Positions 10,535 to 22,229 of a stretch of DNA of 64,000 nucleotides are shown piece by piece. The notes under the pieces are model-generated. The model ran no database searches. It saw only the letters and a list, made by a program, of their open reading frames with translations, and was not told where the DNA came from. The stretch comes from Amoebophrya sp. A120 (Eukaryota; Sar; Dinophyceae; Syndiniales; Amoebophryaceae): assembly GCA_905178155.1 (NCBI GenBank), contig CAJINV010000007.1:2027151-2091150 (forward strand). The letters run 5' to 3'. The position numbers were made by a program, and so were the translations under genes. Each line of letters begins with the position of its first letter. The first letter of the stretch is position 1.

Positions 10535-13500
10535 TCAGGGAAAGTGCGCATTACTTAGCAACATTCCAAATGTTTCAGTTTCTGATGTGAATGCAAATTT
10601 GTGTGACAACTCTGATGGACGGGGGGGTGCTGGAGACGTTTTTAGAAAGGATAGGCTGTTCAGTTTTTCTTTCCGTGTCGTTGTTGTGTGCGCCCCTGCC
10701 CCTGCTGGAAGGACCCTCTGGGCGGTTGGTGGTCCCATCAAGGACATGAAAGCGCACAACTCCTCCCCCTCCCCGCCTAATCTATCTGTATGGCACGACC
10801 GGCAACACAAGCAGTGGCACATCAAATCCAAATGTGGGCGTCGCATGACAAATCCACGCACGGAGTGTAGTGCGGTGTGGGCTTCGAGAGATGTGGTTCC
10901 AAAAACAGTTGAGTGGGTTTGGTCGCATTCATTTTACATGATAAATGAGGGGAAGGGGGACAAGCTGTGCACTCTCATAAAGGACGCCGTCGCCGGGTTG
11001 TTCGCGGTGGCCGTTGAAGAAGAACCACTAGTAGGCTTGTTAGTCGTAATATTGCCAGCAGGAGCTGCTCCAGCACTGTCCAGCAAAACCTCATCCAACA
11101 GCATGTCATTCTCCTGTTTTTCCAGGTGTTCTATCGCCGTTTTGTTCACCAGCGTGGTGTCCTCCACGTCAAACAGCTCGGGAAACAGCTGCTTCTCGAA
11201 GAAAGCCTTGTCGGCGAGCAAGCCCCGGTGCTGCTGCGACTTCTTGCGCAGTTGCTGCTGCACCTGCTGGTTGCTTAGTCCGGCGTAGGTCGTGCTGATC
11301 AGTAAGCTTGTTGCAGCGCCGGAGGTTGCGACTGTTGATGATGTACTGCCGGACTTAGAAACAGCTGTCCCTGTTGCAGCACCAGCCCCTGCTCCGGGAT
11401 AAGAAGTACTGCCATCCAGACTGAACAAAAGCTCATACACGCTGAAGGGCCACCTGAGGGACTCGACCTGCAGCGAGCTCCGCTTGAACTGGAAACAGAC
11501 CTCGTGGTGCATCGCATGCAACGATTGGAGCAGGTGGGAGAGGCTAGCCAGGTACGCACGCGCGTGCGCAGAAATGAGATTTTCACCTTTGTCCTTTGGA
11601 TGTGCAGCACTACCAGTTGTGCCCGCGGAAGTGGTCCCCGACGAGGACGACGTTTTTGCACTAGTATTTCCGACATTGATTTTCTGTTTCTCTACTCCGC
11701 TCCTGCTCGGGGAGCTGCCAGGTGCTGCTCCTACGATTGCAGCCAGAAGTCCGCCAAACAACGGCGCACACGGGGAGACTTTATTTCCAACAAGCGTGAA
11801 TAAGTTCGAATCATTTTTCCCCCTGTCGACTGGAGGTGCAGCTGGTGCTGATGTTGCACCCGTGGGAAATAGTAAGTTCGAACTCCCACCTGAAGACGCC
11901 GGAGCTCCTACATTCGCTCCGACACGCCAAGGCGCACCACCAGCAGCTCCAAGAGCGCCAGGTCCAACTGCCGTCCGAGTTGTAGAAGCATCAGCCACCC
12001 CCGTCCCGCCTGTGGGAGTCGATGAAACAAGCCCAGTCACATCCACGCTGTGCTTGACCAGACACATCAGCGCGACACTGCACAGTGGCGCCAAAAACCT
12101 GCGCTCGTCCGGGGCCTTCAGGAAGCTGGCGAGGAGAAGGATCAGTGCGTAATTCAACTTGGACAGCATCCCGTCTTCGGCAGAGGAGGCTAGAATCGCG
12201 CTGGAGCTGCCGTTCGACGTCGACGTTGCTAAACCAGCGCCAAGATGAACGACGTCGCCTACGAGGACCCTTCCCCCACCCATCAGGTTCCTGCCCCCCT
12301 GCTCTGGCAGCGGTGCCTCGTCATGCAGGAGCACGCGCAGAATCTTGGCGACTTCCAGGTAGCTGGCGGCGTTCGCAACCAGGTAGGGGTCTTCCCGTTC
12401 CTGCCGGCTCAGATTGTCCAGCGCAACTCTCTCCACGCTCTCATACTGCTTCACAGCAAAAGTGCCGAGTACGTCCGCCGCCTTGGCCCATATTTTCGAC
12501 AAGTTTTTCGCTTGATAAGTGGGACCGCCGCCAACTACACCCACACTCGCTTGAGCTCCTGTGCCTCCTGGTGCGGGAGCGGCGGTGGCGGGGTGTACTA
12601 GTGTGTCTTTGTTACTACTGTTCCCAATAAAATTCGCGGCAATAGCGGACACGATGCCGCCCTTGCTAGGCGTATTTGTCTTCGTGTTTGTTCTGGACAT
12701 AAAGTCCGGCAGAATTTTCTGCGTGAAAAAGTCATCGGCCGCGAACGGATCTTCCAGGAGCCAACCAGGAGTCGCGCATGGGCTGGCAATAGTGATTTTC
12801 TGAACAATTGGTGTTGGTTTGTTCGGTAGGAAAATTCCGCTGGAGCTGCTGGCACTGGCAAAATTTGTCGCCGCCGGTGCCATCAGGCCACTATTCTTGA
12901 TTTCCAGCTTCGTCGCGCTATTCTTCTCGCTGTGCTTCTTCGCAACGAAATCCCACACACTGGTCCGGAACAAGCTCGGCGCGAGATGTTCCGAGAAGCG
13001 ACAGAATTTCTGCAGGATTCTGAAGACACGCAGAAGCTGGTCTTGCAGAGACATCGCAAAAGTAGACTCGAAAAGGCCCCCGGCAGAGGAATCGCCGGCA
13101 GCTGGGTGCTGTTGCTGCTGGTGCTGCCCTCCTCGTGCTCGTATTTTCTTCTCCGCGACCAGAGCGTCGTGCTTCTCCGCCAGGTGAATCAAACTCCGAA
13201 AACCACGATCGTGCTCCAAAAAGAATACCCCCTTCGCAAAGTACGCGTCGCACAGGGGCTGAAGCAGGAGACAAAACTGGTACAGAAGGGAACCCGGAGA
13301 GTCGGACTGGCGCAGCATCTTCATTCCCCGCACAGGATAATTTTCTGCTTCCTGCTCGTGGTTGTGCAACAGGTCTCGGCCCGTTTCGTAGGCTTCTATC
13401 AGCACGCTGAACCGCAGGTGCAGCAGCCCAAACGCGTCCGCGAAGAGGTCCTGACTCGCAAACAGCTCCGCGCACGCCAGTCCGTGCTGCTGGACAAACA

Positions 13501-16500
13501 ATCTCGTGCGGGCTTGCGACGCGTCACAGCTCTCGATCGATCTTGTAGTGGACAGTGGGAACGAGTGTTCCTTTGTTTTCTGGTCTACTTTCTTTTGGCC
13601 ATCATGATCATCTTCGGAGATCCTGTTTGGCATGAAACGAAGCGGAGCCTTCTCGTAATCTGGGAGCGACGCCGAGGACGAGCCTGTGTTGCCAACATCT
13701 TGCTCAGCTGATGGCACAGTAGACCGACCATTTCTAGTGGTAGCCTCCGCGAATGCTGCGCAGTGTGCGGGAAAAGTTACGCTCTCCACGAGAACCGTGT
13801 CGTCTTGCCCGCCTACGTTGGAGGTTGTCTTCGTTCCCGTCGTTCTTGCGACGTCCGTCATGATCACGTCTCCGCTACTGGTACCGTCGGTCCGGTTGTG
13901 GGTGCCGGCGTTCTTAATACTACCCCCGGAGGCCAGCACACGACCAGGATTGATGTCTGCTAATTGCACCACTTTGCTGGACGAGGTATCTTCGACAATC
14001 AGGTCCTGTTCCTCTCGACCTCGCTTCAAGGACGATGGAGCGCCAACGGTCGCAAAAGCGGTCGTCACTTGGGGATCTCCCTCTCTCCCCCGCCCCTTGG
14101 GAAGCAGAGGGCCACGCTTCCGAAACTCGCTGGCTTGGTCCAGCATGGCGTCAATCCTTGCTAGGTCTTTGTCAAAGTCCAAGGAGTTCAATTTCTCGAG
14201 TTCGTCCGCCGAAAAATGCCTCTCCAAATCTTCTGTGGCCAGCAAGGCCTGCAGCTCTCGTAACCGCTGGTCCGGAGTGCGCTTTCCGTTAGAGGCAGTT
14301 CCTGCGGTTTGTTCTTTTTCATTGCCATTCTTGAGCCTCCTGCTTTTAATACTATCGCTCCCTTCTTGTTCGTCGCGCATCTGCAATTCGGCCTTCGTTT
14401 CGGAAAAAAGCACTTCCAGCAACTCTTCTTTGCTGCTCCAAAGGTTCATGTTCGCGGCATGATCGTGACCAGCAACATCATGCGCAGTTGGATAATCCGA
14501 TGACGAGAGAAGTGCAGTGCTAGGAGCAATAAATGTCTTCAAATTCAGGTTGAGAAAATACCGCACGAGCTTCGCGAGTACTTTTCTCGCGGGTTTCGTG
14601 CACACAGCTATTGGATCGTTGGTCGTCGAGAAGATTTCGCCAAGGATTTCCCGAAGGTAGACCTGCAGAGGTCTCCTTGATGTGGCAGTAGAAGCGGAAG
14701 TCGAATGAGGTCCTGCGCGTCCACATTTTGATGACGAACCTAAAGCTGCCGCATTTAACATTCCTGCTCCTCCTGCTGTCCCTTCATAGTTCGACGTGGT
14801 CGAGGAAGTAGTTGTGTTTACCAGTTTCCAAACCTTGTCCATGAGTTCCTTTTCCGCGGCCGAAATCGCCTCACCACCGGAGTCTCCCATGATAAACGCC
14901 GGCAGCTGGCTGATCTGCAGCCGCCGCGTGTTGTTTTTTGTTGACTTTGATGCAGCGGCCATGTTGTGAACAGCGGAGGAAGACGAGCTACCGCCAGAAC
15001 CAGAAGCTGCGCTAGCACCTCCCGCAAAGCTAGAGCTACCACCTCCTGCTCCCGCTGCGATGCTCGCGCAGACGTCCCGCCGAGCTTCCGCAAACTCGAG
15101 GCAGGAATGGTAGAAGATGTCGACAAGAGACGCTGGCTGTTGGCCCTGTTGGTTCTTGTTATTCCTTGCGTCGCTGTCAACTTGTCCGTGTTCCTCCTGC
15201 TGCGGATCTTGCATGACAACGTCCTCATCGAAGTCCACAACTTCTTCCGTTACCACCTCGTCGAAATTCACACCGTGCTTCGTCTTGTTCCTGCTCCCAG
15301 CGACATCAGTACCTGCACCACTACTACCTCCAGCGTTGACTGCAATAGAACTACTGGCTGCGGCGCCAGCAGCACTGACGTCCTTCGGCAGATCATTTTC
15401 ATCCTCCGCGCCAAACTCTTGTAAATCGATACTGACCAGGGTGAACGGGAAAACAACAGCTTCCGTGTCGGAAATTCTTTGCTTCACCTGCTGATGGTGT
15501 GAAGCTTGCGAAGGTCCAGTCGTGCCAGGAGCCATCGTTGGAAATCTCTCGTCCGTACTGTTGTCCCCATCCTGGTGGCCGCCGCCCGTTGTACCACTGT
15601 GGTACTTGTTTCTCTTACTGCCGTTGTCAGCTGCCGGCGCCACAAAACCCCAAATTGCGTCCAGCATGTTCAGTAACGACAGGCCCTTCACCACGATTTT
15701 CTGCCGCTCGCGCAAGTGAAACAGCAACTCCTGCCGCTTCTGTTCGTGAAACCGCGCCGCGGGCTCGGCGAAGAGGCCCCGCTCCAGTACGTCAAATTCG
15801 ATTTCCTTGATTTTCGCAAATTCTTGAAGCAGCGGGGAGATTCGGAAGTGCTCTTGCTGCTTCCACAGGTCCCACTCCTGTTGCACCTGCGCAAGATGAG
15901 CGGAGAGCGGATCCAGAAGCTCTTCGCCGTCGTGGTCCTCGTTGCTATTTGGTCCGACGAGGACCCCAGCTTGGTGTAGTAATTTTCGCCCAACAGCTCT
16001 TGGCGCACCGCCCGCGGCACCAGCTCCCGCCGAAGCAGCAAGTCCATGATTCGTCAGTGCCTGTTGTTCTGCCTTCAACCCGCGCATCCCCTCGACCAGG
16101 AAAAATTTCGCGGTGAAAAAATCTCCGCGACGCCACGCGCACTCCGCCGCTTCGCAGCAAATTTGCTCCTGGAACTCGCGACTGGTGTACAAATTCGTTT
16201 TCACGACGTTGCGAACAGAGGAGGAGGAACTGCTCTGGCGCAGCAGCTGCTGTTGATAATGGTGCCGGCCTTTACTCGTCTGCAGCAGCAGTTCCTTGTA
16301 GTACAAAATCGCCAACTTGAAGTGCCCGAGCGCTTTGTAGGCGCTGGCGCAACTGAGCAGGCACCCGACGATTAACCCCTGTGCGGTCTGGTGTTTGTGG
16401 AGCTCGCTTTGCCGCGAGGCGCCGCCGGCCGTAGCGGTGCCTTGCTGCAGGGCTTTCTGCTCTTGGCGGTCCATCCAACCCAGAAGGTCGGCTAGGAGGT

Positions 16501-16921
16501 CCCCCAGCCTGTCCAGCGTCACGTGGATGCTTTGCGCTTGCTGCTGCAGTTTTGTTGAATTATCCAGGGGGATATTTTTTCGGTTGGAGTTCAATATTTG
16601 GTCATTGCCAGTACTTGCAGTCGCACCGCCACCAGGTGCGGACGAGGTGGCATAGTTTGCACCAACATGATCGGCGCCACCCTTATTTTCCCCGTCTAGT
16701 ACTTTGTCCCTTTCCTTCAGCAGTACCGGGACTGCAGCTAGCAGGCTGCTGCGGCACTGCTCGTAGATCGCCTGCCACCGCTGGAATTCGGGGTCGTGCT
16801 GTACTCCCCCCGCCCGGTTCCCTTGCGCGGGTACCGAGCCACCAGACTGGTGATTTTGCTGGCCGTGGGCTTGTTGTCTACTGCGCACAGCGGCGTAATT
16901 CAGTACGCCGGGACGCAACAT
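10535..16921 (-). CDS. Giant TPR-like low-complexity protein, about 2,050 aa
   Basis: One uninterrupted frame runs from ATG 16921 (MLRPGVLNYAAVRSR) to about 10986. The open frame continues 99 bases upstream, where TTTGTTTCCCCAG resembles an acceptor, so a further 5' exon is possible. The raw frame appears to end in VHSLSPFPSFIM, but those residues are the arm of an element at 10746-10979. Removing it with one AAGGAC continues the protein as SLMGPPTAQRVLPAG and stops at 10535. Helical repeats typical of TPR proteins are visible (GHFKLAILYYKELLLQ; AAECAWRRGDFFTAKFFLVE), and later ASQDLFADAFGLLHLRFSVL. Long Ser/Gly/Ala/Thr inserts separate the structured blocks. I recognise no catalytic motif; a scaffold role is only a guess. 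Confidence 0.75.
10746..10979 (-). mobile_element. Introner, GAGAGTGCACA family
   Basis: 234 bp. Ends ATGAAAGCGCACAACTCC and AAGCTGTGCACTCTCATA are inverted; flanked by AAGGAC on both sides (10740-10745, 10980-10985). It sits 70 codons before the stop of the giant gene. The same arms occur at 18181-18320 and 33024-33251. Confidence 0.85.
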
Positions 16922-17291
16922 GTTTTGGGAGTTGCGTGGAAAGGCTGATATTTTTATCGGGAGGGGTAAACGCCACGGTATTTTTTCTTTTCGTCGCTTG
17001 CTCTGCTCCTGGGGAAACAAAAATGTAGATGTATTTCCGCGAAATTAAAATTCTAATTGATTCATCACAAACCTAAAAAAACCATAATCGAAACGATACT
17101 ACTTCATTGCCTTGACCAACATTACAACAACACTATATATTTTTGCTATCTTCATTTGATAAAAACTGTCGCTGTGATTGTGATGAGTTTATGATTTTCT
17201 TTCTTTCTTTCCGTGCCCGGGCACGGCATCAAATGAATGTTTGTGATTTTCTTACCTGAAGAAACATCTAGATGGATCTTCAAGTACGGTG
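16922..17291. other. Intergenic, AT-rich
   Basis: Upstream of the giant gene's first ATG. AT-rich with a run of TTTC repeats and CCGTGCCCGGGCACGG, a 16-bp palindrome near 17211-17226. No exon recognised apart from the possible 5' extension of the giant gene. Confidence 0.4.
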
Positions 17292-17663
17292 TCAATAATC
17301 AATGCTCTTTGATCGAGTAATACAATCATATAGTCGCCATCGTCGAATAGAGGAGGTCTGTACTTTTGAAAGGATAAAAAAACGGCTGTCCGGGTGTGCC
17401 TCGACTAATGCAGAAGATGGAACTACAAGCAATTCAACAAAAATGTCAGAGTCAGTGTATATGAACAATTCAGGGGGCGGAACTTCTAGTCGAAAGCCCG
17501 GGCTAAAGAAGAACTTTACTGTCGTGTAGCACTCAAGAGCTTCGTCTAGAAACGCGACCGAATCGGGAACGGATAGATATAGAAGCTTTTGCTGGGGATC
17601 AAAAAATACATTGCAGAAGGATCCTCGTATGTTGCAAACGGAGAAGAGTCCACGCCAATTCAT
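17292..17663 (-). CDS. Small hypothetical protein, 123 aa
   Basis: A single open frame from ATG at 17663 (MNWRGLFSVCNIRGSF) to a stop at 17292, with no interruption. The composition is ordinary and protein-like, with no low-complexity tract: aromatic-rich (FFFSPGFRLEVPPPELFIYT) and a basic C-terminal stretch (SSIRRWRLYDCITRSK). It lies between the giant gene and the dynamin gene on the same strand. No family recognised; a chance frame is possible but less likely given its composition. Confidence 0.45.
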   Translation of the reverse strand: MNWRGLFSVCNIRGSFCNVFFDPQQKLLYLSVPDSVAFLDEALECYTTVKFFFSPGFRLEVPPPELFIYTDSDIFVELLVVPSSALVEAHPDSRFFILSKVQTSSIRRWRLYDCITRSKSIDY

Positions 17664-17814
17664 TTTTCCTAGTCTCGCCGGCCTGAAGATGTTGTAGCCA
17701 AGCAGTTGATGACGTTGACGAGAAGTTAGTTGTATTGTAATAGTATTTTTTTAGCATTAGCTACAACACAATCGTCAATCAAAAATGTTGTTGCTTTATC
17801 AATTATCTATCTTA

Positions 17815-20800
17815 TCATTCACATTTCGACAATTTCTGAATGGAGGTCTGCAGCCGGAAGAGAGACTCTTCCACCACTTTCCTTCTTTGCACGACATCCG
17901 GGTCGCTGGCCATGGCAATCTCCAACTATGCAATGCAAATTTCCTCCACAAATATATAGTACAAATTTCGCCAAGAAGGTAGAGCATACCAACTGCAAGT
18001 GTCTGTCATGTTGAATAGGATTGAAGGAATTTACGCTGTCTTGTCTGTGATGCAGAAGACGCTTTATTTGTACGGAAATTTCCTGTGAATACCAACCGGT
18101 CCTGGTCCATGGACAGCTCGTGGAACGCCGCTTGCACCTTTTGCTGCAGGTCCCGCACCAGAAACTTGTAGCAGAGCATGTATGAGAGCGCACAATAAAT
18201 TTCCCCACCTCCTCCGAAATAATTTGCATAGCAGAACTACATCGCTATGTATACGATTTTGCAAGACAAATGAGGGGGGTCGCGAGAAACCAAGGGGACC
18301 ACGAGCTGTGCACTCTGATAGCATGCAGGCACTGTCGACAAACCGGCCCTGAATGATGTGGGCGTAGGCCAGCAGGGAAACTTGCGTTTCCTTCACCTTC
18401 TCAATGTTCAGATCACGGGCGGTGATGTACGTACTCGTAGTACCAGTGCCACTTGATGTTCCAGGGGGCAGCTGTGACATCCCACCTCCCCCTTCCTGGT
18501 GTGCTTGATCGACGGCTGCTCCTGACATAGAAAACGTGCTTCCCCCCGCGGCGGTGGTCGTGGTTGCGAGGCGGATCAAGTTTTCGGTCGTGATCCCGTA
18601 CTTCTGCAAGTTCCGGGCTTCCGTCTGGATGACCCGGGTTACCTCGTTCGGCGACATGGTGATTTGCGGGTTCTGCTCGAGTCGCAAATTCGCTGCGGCC
18701 GCCGTGGTCGGTGGACCTCCTCCTGCCCCTGACGCTAGAAGTAAATGATCCCCGACAGCTGCGTTGTTGGCGGCGTTCGTCACTGCGCCCAGGCCGTTAT
18801 ACTTCGTGCTCCCGGTGTTGATCAGCAGGGGCGCCACCGCCTTCACGGTTTGGCTGATGTCGTTTAAGATCTCCATGTACCGGTCTTCTTCGGAGACATA
18901 GACCAGATTCTCGGCCTCGCAAAGCTCCAACACATGCTCCTTCGTTTTCTCGGTTTGTTTTTGGATCACCTCGCCGGCGATCAGTTGAAATTCGGATGCC
19001 AGCTTCGGGTATTCCTTTGTGGATTCCGACGCCAAAACACCAACAACGATTGTCATATAGTTGGAGATCTGTTTCTTGCAATTTATATTTATGAAGTTCA
19101 TTTTACACGAAGAAAGTAGAATTTTTGTTCAAAGGTGCTAAATAATCTCCACTCGATCCTGTTCCCCTGGTGCCTTCTTTAGTTTTTCTATTTACGCAGC
19201 TGCAACTACATGAAGTACATGGCATCAACATCAATTCACGAGGAACAGAAGTGCCGGACTTCTATGAGTTGCAAAAAAAAAGGCCCCTAGAAGTACCTCC
19301 TGTATCAGGTGTTTGGCGTTCTGGCTGAGGTGGGGCAAGATTTGGTTCCGGCTCATGTGCGAGAAGACGCTATCGGAAACAAAATTCGGCAACCCGTGCG
19401 CTTTACACTCTTTGAGCAACTTGGCGATGTCCTTCTGCGCCTGCGGGTCGAGAAACTTCGGCAGTCCTTTCCGCACCGAATTGCGCATGCGCGCGAAGAT
19501 CCCGCGGACCCTCGCTATCGAGAGAAACAAACGAAACCCATCCCCATCCATCTTTTGCATGACATCAAGGACACCACTTTAATACGCATGTAGTTTTATT
19601 GCACCATAGCAAAAAATTGGATGGGGATGAAATGGTTATAAAATTTCCAGGCCATACTCGCGGAGAGGTTCATACTGGGATCGTCCTCACGAAACTCCAA
19701 GGCGGAGGCTAAGTCGTACCACTTCCGGTCGATTTCGAAGATGATCTCCTGCAGACGCCTGCGTTTGCTGGAGAAATCCGGGCAGGGCAGCGGCCACTGG
19801 TCCAGATCTTTCTCCTTTTGCTGGATCATCTGGGAGATTTGCAGCTTCACCCGCGGGAGCCACTTTTCCACGGTCTGTTCCTGGATTTGGCAGATTTTCG
19901 CCACCAAGGTGTCCATGCCCCAACAGTGCCGCGGGAACTTCTTGCTTGTTGTGCCAGTAATGTTCTTTGTGAAGGCTCTGTGCGTTGTGAACAACTCCCT
20001 TTCCCGGACCGCCATCTGGTCGAAGGGCAGATTATCTTTCACCTCCGCCGGCCCGCGACACCGGACCCCGACGAAACCAAGCTTGAGTTTGATGTCGGAG
20101 CTGCGACTCATGGTCAACTTCTGCACCAGATCTGAGTCTTCGCTGATCATGTCGCACTTAGTCGCCACACCCAGCGTCCGTTCCCCCTCGGGATCCACTT
20201 CGGAGGCCAAGTTCAAGGCCTCGCAATTTCCAAAATCCTCGGTCGCCGGGATGACGGCCAAAATCACAGCCTGCTCGTTCTTGATGTATTTGCGAATGAG
20301 TTCGACCGTCACGTCGTGGATGTTTTTCTGTGTCTTGTGCACAAACGTCAGCCCGGGGAGGTCGATCAAGGTCATGGTGGGGCCAGACTTATTGCGCACT
20401 GTGATGTAGATCACGTCGTCGCCGAGGATGGTCCCGCTGTCGCGGCCCTCGCCGAGCTTCTTTGTCAAGGCGTCGATTTGTTGTCCGATTTTCGCGAAAT
20501 CGTAGATTTTCTGTGCCTGCTTCTGCTCCGCGTCGTTGCAGGAAAGCAGTGCGTAGGGCCTATCATCTTGCGCCTCCGCCGGATGGCACTCCAGCCGCAC
20601 AATCGAGGCGCACCGCGTGCAGGTGTTTTCCCCCCTCGGAAAATTGATTCCCGAAATTGCCTCCAGCACCGAGCTCTTCCCGGCGGACTGGTTTCCCACC
20701 ACAATCACGCCCGGCACTTCCACGTCTTCGGACTCCAGATCCCCCCGAATCCCTTCGATCACTTCGAGCCGGTTCCTCAGTTTGCTGTTCTCATACGCAC

Positions 20801-21257
20801 GGGAGAAGTGACAGTCCCCACCGACACCCACACCTTTGGTGGTCGTCGAGGCAGCACCCGTGGATCCTCCTGCTGCATCGCCTTCTCGGTCGAGTGCATC
20901 GGATGTGCATTGCAAAAATACTTAATATCGCGCAATCGCTTGGTAGTTTGTAGTAAAAACGTATGTACAAATTTGTCCTCCGCAAGGTGGAAAAAAGGAA
21001 TTTGTGATGCGGATTCAGGTAAGCCGCGACCGCGAGCAAATCTGTCACGCAAGATTCAGTTTGTAACGACTAATGAGTGCGATAGTACTTGTTTTGCAAT
21101 GCATACCGAGGTCGATTCGGACTTGGCTCGGCGAGCTCCGCCCCTGTCCGCTGTCGCCGACGCGGTCGGCAACGGAGCGGCTTGTCATGCTTCTTGAGCT
21201 GCTGGAGCTGGAGGTTAGTACGCGCACTGCGGAGGCGTACTCGGGACTGGTGGACAT
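17815..21257 (-). CDS. Dynamin-family GTPase, about 865 aa
   Basis: Large GTPase that would assemble on membranes for fission or vesicle work. The P-loop GNQSAGKSS, switch motif DLPGLT and TKCD specificity motif are present in order. A stalk follows (RGIFARMRNSVRKGLPKFLD; KQISNYMTIVVGVLASES), then a GED (KVKETQVSLLAYAHIIQGRF). No PH domain is seen, so it is closer to DRP1-type than classical dynamins. A canonical GT-AG intron at 19075-19296 joins IQE to KQISN. Two introners (18181-18320, 17927-18091) cut the GED; removing them gives DSACMLCYKFLVRDL and MDQDRLEIAMASDPDVVQRR, then a stop at 17815-17817. Two further inserts (19537-19628, 20904-21105) have unresolved exact boundaries, so the N-terminal 50 residues (MSTSPEYASAVRVL...) are less certain. 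Confidence 0.9.
17927..18091 (-). mobile_element. Introner in dynamin GED, perfect CCAAC repeat
   Basis: 165 bp. Ends TATGCAATGCAAATTTCC and GGAAATTTCCTGTGAATA are inverted. Flanked by CCAAC (17922-17926, 18092-18096). Removing one repeat plus the element yields DQDRLEIAMASDPDV in frame. A GT-AG alternative (GTATTC...CATAG) would also keep frame and add one Leu. Confidence 0.85.
18181..18320 (-). mobile_element. Introner in dynamin GED, perfect GCATG repeat
   Basis: 140 bp. Ends TATGAGAGCGCACAATAAAT and AGCTGTGCACTCTGATA are inverted. Flanked by GCATG (18176-18180, 18321-18325). Removal joins DSACM to LCYKFLVRDL, matching the usual GED pattern. No GT or AG at the required positions. Confidence 0.9.
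19537..19628 (-). mobile_element. Short introner, CATCCCCATCC family
   Basis: 92 bp with ends CCCATCCCCATCC and GGATGGGGAT, flanked by GAAA (19533-19536, 19629-19632). It separates WKFYNHF from RLFLSIARVRG of the dynamin stalk. Removing the element plus exactly one GAAA shifts the frame; one extra base must be retained, so the true splice differs slightly from the repeat model. Confidence 0.6.
20904..21105 (-). mobile_element. Introner, TGCATTGCAAAA family, near dynamin N-terminus
   Basis: About 202 bp. Ends TGTGCATTGCAAAAATACTT and GTACTTGTTTTGCAATGCATA are inverted. It lies between VRIDLG and SDALDREGDAAGG. The flanking repeat is weak (ATCGGA / CCGAGG), and the reading-frame junction could not be fixed. 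Confidence 0.6.
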
Positions 21258-22229
21258 CAACGAATTATCGGAAGATCAGATCATGTAGACAGACGAGTCA
21301 CACAACTGACGTATACACTACTTAATTGTGTCACTGTAGTGTTCTTGACCAGAGTTAAACATTAGAGAGCACTCGGCTCGTTGAAGCAGGTGATTATCAT
21401 GTAAAAATATTGAAAACGACATACAGACACACACACAGGCAATTGATGTAAGAAAACGACTAGAAGCAAAACCGTCCACGTCGACCTTGGGTTTAGAAAT
21501 CATAATCATATTCAAGATGAAAGTCATACAGAACAAAGTAAGACGGCAGGCACACATCGGAAAAAAAACCTGTCGCAGCGGCAGCAGGTGCACAACGTCG
21601 CGAAGATATATACGTACTTGCTGTTGGACTTGGAGTTGGACTTTCACGCAGCGCGTTTGCTTGTGCTGCTAGAGTCAGCACTAGACAGAGCCTTCGCCTC
21701 TCTTAGAGGAACTTTACCTGCGGTAAGTGACCTGGATCTTGCGGACAAGTAGTTAGAGAAAGGATCTTCGTCTTCGCCAACATCCGATCATCTTGTTCGC
21801 CCTGTGTAGTTATCTTATTGCATTACGATTGCTGGCAAGAAAAAGGAGCGTCTGTCAACAGTTACAGTACCACCCAACATCCTGATCGAGATCTTTTCCG
21901 TTCCGCAAAACCAAAATAGCAAGAGCAATTCAACGATCTGTGAAGGAACAGTACTAACGTACTAAAGCACACAACATTCATACTGAAAAACGTCACTCGA
22001 TGTGAAAAGTAAAACAAGATCGAACCTGTTGGAAAGTCAGTCTTGCGCGGCCCTGAAACATTTGTTCTAGAAACAGAAACTTCTTTGCCCTGTCTAGCCT
22101 GACTGTAATTCAATCAATTAGGCAATGAAAGGAAACACCTGCAGCTGCTAATCGTGCCATCAAGTCTTCATGATCTTCATTCCCGCATTCCATTCATCTC
22201 GTCATCAGGAGCCTGCCCCTTCAGTCGTG
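21258..22229. other. Intergenic between dynamin and Tim17-like genes
   Basis: No convincing exon. Short frames on both strands (for example 21318-21647 minus) lack protein-like composition and are interrupted. Contains a short CA-rich run near 21420-21440. Confidence 0.4.

Noticed and set aside
10934-10985. C-terminus VHSLSPFPSFIM of the giant protein
   Set aside because: Those codons are the arm of the introner (GAGTGCACAGCTTG...); the same peptide-like sequence occurs wherever the family inserts.
10509-11288. Plus-strand frame of 259 codons
   Set aside because: Antisense shadow of the giant minus-strand gene and its terminal introner.
20316-21197. Plus-strand frame of 293 codons opposite the dynamin gene
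   Set aside because: Antisense shadow; the minus-strand frame carries all GTPase motifs.
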